64,000 nt of DNA from B30-G6 sp964633115 (GTDB lineage: Bacteria; Desulfobacterota; Desulfobacteria; Desulfobacterales; B30-G6). A program made the translations under genes and the position numbers. Under the pieces are notes generated by a model. The model ran no database searches, was not told the origin of the DNA, and worked only from the letters and a program-made list of their open reading frames with translations. Positions 59,901-64,000 of the stretch are shown one piece after another. The first letter of the stretch is position 1. Each line of letters opens with the position of its first letter. The stretch spans positions 1 to 64,000 of the forward strand of contig CAZWEO010000010.1 in NCBI GenBank assembly GCA_964633115.1, read 5' to 3'.

Positions 59901-59993
59901 TGCCCGGTATTGTATTCGTTATTCTTTCTAATCCGCTTTCGCGGTTACCAATGGGGTGAGACTGTTGTGAAAAATGCTGATGCCACAACTTGA
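56910..59993 (+). CDS. RND efflux pump permease
   Basis: Proton-driven inner-membrane exporter of the HAE/AcrB-like superfamily, 1027 aa. Seen are the first helix (SFFILLLFGLLGLQTYLALP), the porter-domain text FPGASPLKVEQLVTDPIEEK, helix 4 with LIIALGILVDNGVVVSEEIL (one proton-relay Asp kept; the second is Asn), and the repeat in the C-terminal half (LMGMI-type MLGMISLTGIIINNAIILID). Substrates are unknown. The Asp-to-Asn change at the AcrB Asp408-equivalent is common in one RND subgroup. GGAAAC precedes the ATG. Confidence 0.9.
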   Translation: MNIPAWCIRNNRTSFFILLLFGLLGLQTYLALPRLENPEFVMRVAMIRTIFPGASPLKVEQLVTDPIEEKLRTISEIDTITSQSLNGMSLIIIEAKEAFKDMKPIWDKIRNKVVDVKPELPAGVLDPFVDDEFGDVFGIALALTGDGYTYRELKDVADDVRNELLALSDVARIDFYGTQEERIFVEFSNTRLAEAGISPALLADVLSRQNIVQPGGNAKVGPDRIVIEPTGEYKTVQDIKRTVLRRPGQAGAIYLEDIADVWRGFVDPPSDLARADSQSAIVLAISMAENGRITELGPSVLQRLEALSADLPIGLDFRIIAYQPKFVHKAINDFMLNLAEAFIFVFIVVVLFTGLRTGLVVGILVPMAMLLCVVLMPVFNVNLQKISIASLIIALGILVDNGVVVSEEILVRLARGEKRLKACSRAATSLAMPMLAATLSTIFAFLPIPMAQSTTGEYCFSLFIVVTLTLLISWVLAMTMIPLLSFYLLKPKLKQQTFSNLFYRIYRSLLVINLKARPLHVLLVIGLTAFAIWSFKFVPTIFFPPNEREMFFIDLYMPYGTDIEVTQQRANELEEHLLELPEVTTIGTFVGNPGPRWYLSLDMSDNGTHYVRMIINTQTTPDVDAVLAKAKTYMDNHFPEVRYVANKLENGPPVGAPIQVRISGPDIKTIYVLRDQLIAQMKQVSGVVNIRDNWGEWTKKMRIYVKQDEAKNAGFTSQDIALSLMTQISGYEATEYREGEELIPIVLRSKDSYREDLGRIESMNVYSWQDGRSIPLLQMARAKMRWQPSNIRRRDGQRTMTVKADVDGRFASAVIADLQNSMTPVVDSQTWPIGYKLAYGGQFEESTNASASIQAALPLAFGLILLLLVLQFNSIRRMVIIILTIPPMMFGITFGLIVTKAPFGFMAMLGMISLTGIIINNAIILIDSIEKERSNGQTPQNAIVIAAQKRLRPIIMTATTTIVGLLPLSFQGGEMWRPMANTLIFGLAFSTLLSLVLCPVLYSLFFLIRFRGYQWGETVVKNADATT

Positions 59994-60075
59994 CGATGTT
60001 GAAAATCAGTTTCAGGGAAACCCATTAAAAAGATATAATTCGATTGTCTTCCTGAAGGGTATCCCTAAAATTGAT

Positions 60076-60120
60076 GAAACCTCCAAAACTATGCATAGAT
60101 CATAATTCGGAGGTTTCTTT
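60076..60120 (+). terminator. Rho-independent terminator after the RND genes
   Basis: GAAACCTCC (60076-60084) and GGAGGTTTC (60109-60117) form a 9-bp stem with a 24-nt loop, followed by TTT and a T-rich run. It is 83 bp past the RND stop and between two convergent genes. The rest of the 59994-60247 gap shows nothing else. Confidence 0.75.
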
Positions 60121-60247
60121 TATCATGGGTGGTTTTAGTCCAGAGTTTTGCCTCAAAGAATGCGAGGTTTTAATATCTTCAACTTCGAGGCTAAGCGTTA
60201 TGCCCTGACCGTGACAGCTTTTTATGGATGCATTATTTTCATCAGCA

Positions 60248-61435
60248 TTAAAGGCTGGCAACAAACGCCTTCCCGTATTCAGTACATTGGATGCTGGCTT
60301 CCGTATCTGGCTGCCACATTATTTTAATACCGTCATCTATGATTTCAAATCCCGCTGATTTTAGAGCTTCCGATATGATCCTCGTCGATTCACCACTCCA
60401 ACCATAGCTCCCAAAAGCTGCCGCTTTCTTGTTCTTGAATTTCAATCCCTTGATTTCCTCAAGCATACCAGCGACTGAAACTAATATCCCTCTGTTGATT
60501 GTGGACGATCCCACCAAGATTGCTTTTGATTTAAAAATTTCGGTGATTACATCGTTTTTATCTGACTTGGCAAGGTTAAACAGCTTCACATTGACCTCGT
60601 TATCCGATGCTTTTATCCCATCCGCAATTTTTTCAGCCATTAAGCGGGTGCCGTTCCACATGGTGTCATAAATTAGCGTGATTTGGTTTTCCTGATAGCT
60701 ATCGGCCCACGCTAAATATTTCTCCACAATCTGTTCGGGTTTGTTGCGCCAAATGATGCCGTGGCTAGTACAGATCATGTCAAGCGGCAAGTTAAATGAC
60801 AGAACTTCCTTTATTTTCTTTGTCACCAGTGGGCTGAATGGCGTCAGAATATTTGCATAATATTTGACACACTCTTCGGCAAGCTCATTCGGATCCACCA
60901 GATCATTGAACATGTATTCGGATGCATAGTGCTGCCCAAAAGCATCGTTGCTGAACAGGATGTTGTCTTCGGTCAGATAGCAAAACATGCTGTCGGGCCA
61001 ATGCAGCATAGGTGCTTCCACAAATATAAGTTCTTTACTTCCCAGGCTGAGTTTGTCCCCGGTTTTGACAACCTGAAAATTCCAATTTTGATGATAATGT
61101 CCCTTGAGTGATTTGACTCCGTTTTTGGTACAATAAATAGGTGTATTCGGTATCAGGCGCATGAGTTCAGGCAAGGCCCCACTGTGATCATTTTCCGCGT
61201 GACTAGCGACAATGAAATCAATTTTGCTCAGATCGATTTCTTTGGATAAATTTTCAACAAACTCCTTGGCAAAGGGGCTCCAGACGGTATCGATCAAGGC
61301 CACCTTATCCTCTTTGATTAAATATGAATTGTACGAAGAACCTCGATGGGTGGAATATTCATCTCCGTGAAATTTCCGTAATTCCCAATCAATTTTACCC
61401 ACCCAATGGATATTGTTTTTAACTTTAAAGCTCAT
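60248..61435 (-). CDS. NorV-like flavodiiron protein without rubredoxin domain
   Basis: A two-domain flavodiiron protein close to the core of the nitric oxide reductase flavorubredoxin NorV: it opens VKNNIHWVGKIDWELRKFHG, has the ligands H79-x-E81-x-D83-H84 in ASHAENDHSGALPE, then VEAPMLHWPDSM and FSNDAFGQHYASEY, and the flavodoxin start IYDTMWNGTRLMAEK. The C-terminal rubredoxin of NorV is missing; the chain stops after the flavodoxin domain at 395 aa. Electrons could come from one of the stand-alone rubredoxins at 49.7-50.2 kb. AGGAACC precedes the ATG. A role in NO or O2 reduction is inferred by family. Confidence 0.88.
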   Translation of the reverse strand: MSFKVKNNIHWVGKIDWELRKFHGDEYSTHRGSSYNSYLIKEDKVALIDTVWSPFAKEFVENLSKEIDLSKIDFIVASHAENDHSGALPELMRLIPNTPIYCTKNGVKSLKGHYHQNWNFQVVKTGDKLSLGSKELIFVEAPMLHWPDSMFCYLTEDNILFSNDAFGQHYASEYMFNDLVDPNELAEECVKYYANILTPFSPLVTKKIKEVLSFNLPLDMICTSHGIIWRNKPEQIVEKYLAWADSYQENQITLIYDTMWNGTRLMAEKIADGIKASDNEVNVKLFNLAKSDKNDVITEIFKSKAILVGSSTINRGILVSVAGMLEEIKGLKFKNKKAAAFGSYGWSGESTRIISEALKSAGFEIIDDGIKIMWQPDTEASIQCTEYGKAFVASL

Positions 61436-61718
61436 TTCGGTTCCTCCTGATCGATTGTTGTGTTGCCAATCATGCCGGTAGTAAAGCTTGATGACATCAT
61501 TGCTTAAAAGGTTTGGCGATTTCTATTTAAAGTTTAAATCTGGGATAATAAGATTTCGAGTTGTTGCGTGAATTCAAACTACAACAAATTAGGAGGGGTT
61601 GCAACCAACATGCGAGTCCTAGAGCAGCCAGCATAGAGGTATGTTGCCAATAGACTTTATCAGGTATGGTCCATTCCCGTTAAACAATTCTATATGACTT
61701 CTCATAAAAAGCTTACTC

Positions 61719-62203
61719 TCAAGAATCACTGCCTTTTATCCCATTATGATTGGGGCAACTCTTTCGACAAATATTGCAAGATAAAACCCACCCACCGCCA
61801 TCTGTACAAGAGGTGGAACGTTCTCTGCAAAGTTTCTGGTTAATTGTTGTCCCATCCAGAGCATTTTTAAGACATAATTTAATGCATACTGTACATTTTT
61901 GGGGACAGCTTTCATATGGAGCGATTGGATCTGGCTCCAATTCAACTGATACAAGAATTGCCCCGAGCCAGATCATATTTCCATATCGGTCATTTATAAG
62001 AAGGGTATTCTTTCCGATTTTCCCAAGGCCGGCAAGAGAGCCTGCGTGTTTCAAGGAAAGTATACCCCTTCCATGATTTCTTTCTGAATCCCAATAGTCA
62101 TAGGGATCAGCGGAAGGGATGGGAATAGATGTAATGGTGCAACCCCACAAATATCAGCTCCCTTTTGAATCGCCTTCTTCTTTATTGTTTCGGAATTAGT
62201 CAT
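61719..62203 (-). pseudogene. Epoxyqueuosine reductase-like 4Fe-4S protein, deleted and frameshifted
   Basis: From ATG 62203 the frame reads MTNSETIKKKAIQKGADICG, a normal start of this family. A deletion and frame change near 62150 join it to the C-terminal half: SADPYDYWDSERNHG, GILSLKHAGSLAGLGKIGKN, CPQKCTVCIKLC and CNICRKSCPNHNG, enough Cys for a 4Fe-4S cluster plus part of a second. About 100 residues are missing. A second relic of the same superfamily is at 12889-13320, but that one keeps the N-terminal half. Confidence 0.68.
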
Positions 62204-62333
62204 AATTTTCCTGTTTTGTGTTTTCTAAACGAAATAATTATGTCTAACAATCTAATTGGATAGAATCAGCAAAAGTTTCAGTATTATAAAAAATAAAAAT
62301 CCGACTAGTGTGTAATAGCTCAGCCTTTAGAGA

Positions 62334-63275
62334 TCATTCATTAACCTGAAGCTGGTCTCGTGCTTGTAGTTCCATGGGTAGCAAACTTTGATAGATGAAT
62401 GTGTGCTGTGGGGTTGCCACATTAGATTCTTGCCCAAGGCGCACCACCGCTCCAATCTGTGCTTCTAACTCCGAAGGGCGTCCATCCATAATATCACGCT
62501 GCAATGAGGCGGTTGACTGTGGCGCAAGTCCATCATACATACTCATTGCCGTTTGCAAGGCTTCTTCCGGCAATAAAATATTGCGAGACTTCGCCACGGC
62601 AATAATTTCAAGTAACCCCTGTTTTGCCATCTGGCGAGTCTCTGGCAGGCTACGCCAAATTCCAACCGGAGAACGTGTTACCGCTCCTATCCCACTCCAA
62701 ACGGTAATAAACAGAAATTTCATCCACATAGCAACTTGAATATCCGTTGGAATTTCTGTGTTGATCCCTGCCCTGGTAAAGATCTCAAGCAGTAGTTCAA
62801 CTCTTTGGCTGCGATGATTGTCCAGCTCTCCAAATTTTACGAAAGGATCTGTTCCGGCATGTACGATATGGCCAGGCCCTGCTACATAACAAAAAAGCCC
62901 GCATAAACCGCCCAAGACATGTTGGCTACCTAATATTTCGGATAATAGTGCCGGCCCCTCAATTCCGTTTTGTAATGGCAGAACAAATGTTTCTGGTCCA
63001 ATCATAGGTCGCATGGATTGAGCTGCCTCTGACATTTGCCAGGTTTTAACACCCACCAACACCATATCAACTTTCCCTATTTTTGATGGATCGTCGATTG
63101 CTTGAACCTGCTGTAACACGAAATCACCATTAATACTGTCCACTCGGAGACCATTTGCCAATATTGCGTTCAAATGTTTTCCACGGGCTAAGAAAATGAC
63201 ATCTTCACCGGCTTGGCATAGCCGTCCTCCAAAGTAGCCACCTACAGAACCTGCTCCAAAAATAGCTATTCGCAT
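62334..63275 (-). CDS. panE: 2-Dehydropantoate 2-reductase
   Basis: NADPH-dependent ketopantoate reductase of pantothenate/CoA synthesis. The nucleotide site is IAIFGAGSVGGYFGGRLCQAG; VLVGVKTWQMSEA and LPLQNGIEG are the family's conserved regions with substrate Lys/Asn; the C-terminal part has MWMKFLFITVWSGIGAVT and ASLQRDIMDGRPSELE, the latter holding the Glu of the active site. Length of 313 aa is normal. GGGAGG precedes the ATG. It is cotranscribed-like with the transporter upstream (42 bp). Confidence 0.9.
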   Translation of the reverse strand: MRIAIFGAGSVGGYFGGRLCQAGEDVIFLARGKHLNAILANGLRVDSINGDFVLQQVQAIDDPSKIGKVDMVLVGVKTWQMSEAAQSMRPMIGPETFVLPLQNGIEGPALLSEILGSQHVLGGLCGLFCYVAGPGHIVHAGTDPFVKFGELDNHRSQRVELLLEIFTRAGINTEIPTDIQVAMWMKFLFITVWSGIGAVTRSPVGIWRSLPETRQMAKQGLLEIIAVAKSRNILLPEEALQTAMSMYDGLAPQSTASLQRDIMDGRPSELEAQIGAVVRLGQESNVATPQHTFIYQSLLPMELQARDQLQVNE

Positions 63276-63317
63276 AATAACCTCCCAAAGAAAACACTTT
63301 CATTCTTCAAAGAAATG

Positions 63318-64000
63318 TTATTCAGACCCAACCCCTCTTGGCCAGTTAACAAACAAAACACCAACCACAACGGCCACAAAGCCAACCACGAAGACGCCAG
63401 TGATTTTTTCCGTCAAGAGAGCTGCCCCCAAAACGATTGCCACCATTGGGTTAACGTTCACATAGACCGCGACTTGTGTCGGCGTTAGGCGAGTCAGGGC
63501 GAATGTCCAGAAAAAGTAAGCAAGGGCTCCACCAAAAAAACCCAGAAAGAGGATAAGAACTGCTATTTCCCCATCTATCCGAGCAAACGCTTTAGGGAGA
63601 CCTTCTACAAAAGCGGCTGGAAGGAGAAGGACGGTTCCGAACAACATCGCATACATAGTCACGGTCAGTGCAGAATAGCGAGCCAGCATCCTTTGAGCTA
63701 AAACGCCATATATTGCTCCACAAAGGGCTGTCATGAGCATAAAACCATCTCCGGCCAATGCCAATGTATTCCCCTGCCAATTCAGTCCTCGCTCCGCAAG
63801 AACTATCCCCACTCCAGTGAACGTAAACAGGATACCGACGATTTGTCGAAGGGTCAATCGTTCCTTTCGTGCCGCGCGAGCCAGCCACGCACTCCATATA
63901 GGCATGGTGGCCAGCATTAGAGCACCCCTTGAAGCCTCGGTAAGGCGGAGGCCAATATTAAAAGTCAGCGGGAAAACAGCAAAGAAAATGGCACCGAGAA
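63318..64000 (-). CDS. DMT superfamily transporter (EamA), 5' end cut by the window
   Basis: A membrane transporter of the EamA/RhaT type (drug/metabolite exporter). The frame is open to the window edge, reading FNIGLRLTEASRGALMLATM before the first internal Met at 63917, so the true start lies outside. About seven helices are visible, including the second EamA repeat (TRLTPTQVAVYVNVNPMVAI, GAALLTEKITGVFVVG). Substrate unknown. It lies 42 bp upstream of panE on the same strand. Confidence 0.85.
   Translation of the reverse strand, partial: LGAIFFAVFPLTFNIGLRLTEASRGALMLATMPIWSAWLARAARKERLTLRQIVGILFTFTGVGIVLAERGLNWQGNTLALAGDGFMLMTALCGAIYGVLAQRMLARYSALTVTMYAMLFGTVLLLPAAFVEGLPKAFARIDGEIAVLILFLGFFGGALAYFFWTFALTRLTPTQVAVYVNVNPMVAIVLGAALLTEKITGVFVVGFVAVVVGVLFVNWPRGVGSE

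Overview
The window reads as chromosomal DNA of an anaerobic bacterium of the Desulfobacterota (former Deltaproteobacteria), probably Desulfobacterales-like. The basis is gene content: desulfoferrodoxin, ferritin, two rubredoxins, two flavodiiron proteins, a small ferredoxin, a three-haem class III-type cytochrome, NifU/NifS, indolepyruvate:ferredoxin oxidoreductase and DsrE-type proteins. A complete 2-oxoglutarate dehydrogenase set (sucA, sucB, lpdA) is also present. I found no rRNA, tRNA, CRISPR array, intact transposase or prophage. The genus cannot be fixed from sequence reading alone.

Layout. 0.1-7.7 kb: amino-acid ABC transporter pieces without an ATPase, an alpha/beta hydrolase, an acrylyl-CoA reductase-type MDR enzyme, a MetF-like protein, a DUF2959 lipoprotein, a membrane methyltransferase-like protein and a YkgJ protein. 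7.7-17 kb: a gene graveyard holding remnants of a DUF4442 protein, a CHASE sensor, a methyltransferase, two GNATs, an ECF sigma factor, an epoxyqueuosine-reductase-like protein, a chemotaxis receptor with two opposite frameshifts, and a frameshifted secreted protein. A few intact genes (TraB, DksA-type, CDP-alcohol phosphotransferase) sit among them. 18.5-24.2 kb: lpdA-sucB-sucA. 24.4-28.6 kb: TVP38, ArsS, an AhpD-like protein and a MerA-like flavoenzyme; ArsS appears to be a selenoprotein ending 7 residues past an in-frame TGA. 28.7-31.9 kb: iorAB, divergent from a double ribbon-helix-helix protein. 32-40.6 kb: flavin and thiol redox genes, including a tpx-fumC-trxC operon. 40.8-45.2 kb: NifU-NifS-CysE-CysK, for Fe-S assembly and cysteine supply. 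46-51.7 kb: an oxygen-defence island (superoxide reductase, ferritin, rubredoxin-like proteins, flavodoxin, cytochrome, a flavodoxin-pseudophosphatase fusion, two rubredoxins, a flavodiiron oxygen reductase and a ferredoxin). 52.8-60 kb: SulP transporter, MDR enzyme and an RND efflux pair. 60.2-64 kb: a NorV-like flavodiiron protein, a broken Fe-S protein gene, panE and a partial DMT transporter.

How the genes work together. NifU/NifS with CysE/CysK can supply cysteine and Fe-S clusters to the many iron-sulfur proteins next door. Superoxide reductase, ferritin, rubredoxins and the flavodiiron protein form a plausible chain that removes superoxide, peroxide-generating iron and O2. Tpx/TrxC and several pyridine-nucleotide flavoenzymes add thiol-based protection.

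The most unusual non-coding signal is in the intergenic spaces. At least ten hold short repeats with a strict 7-nt period (for example GAACATC, AGCTGTA, CCTAAAA, AGTCTAC), several in inverted pairs that fold into hairpins. Other gaps hold perfect short hairpins or MITE-like inverted repeats. These sit directly upstream of ribosome binding sites or carry the stop codon of the neighbouring gene inside an arm. I know no standard name for this architecture in this phylum; the nearest analogue known to me is the heptameric STRR repeats of filamentous cyanobacteria.
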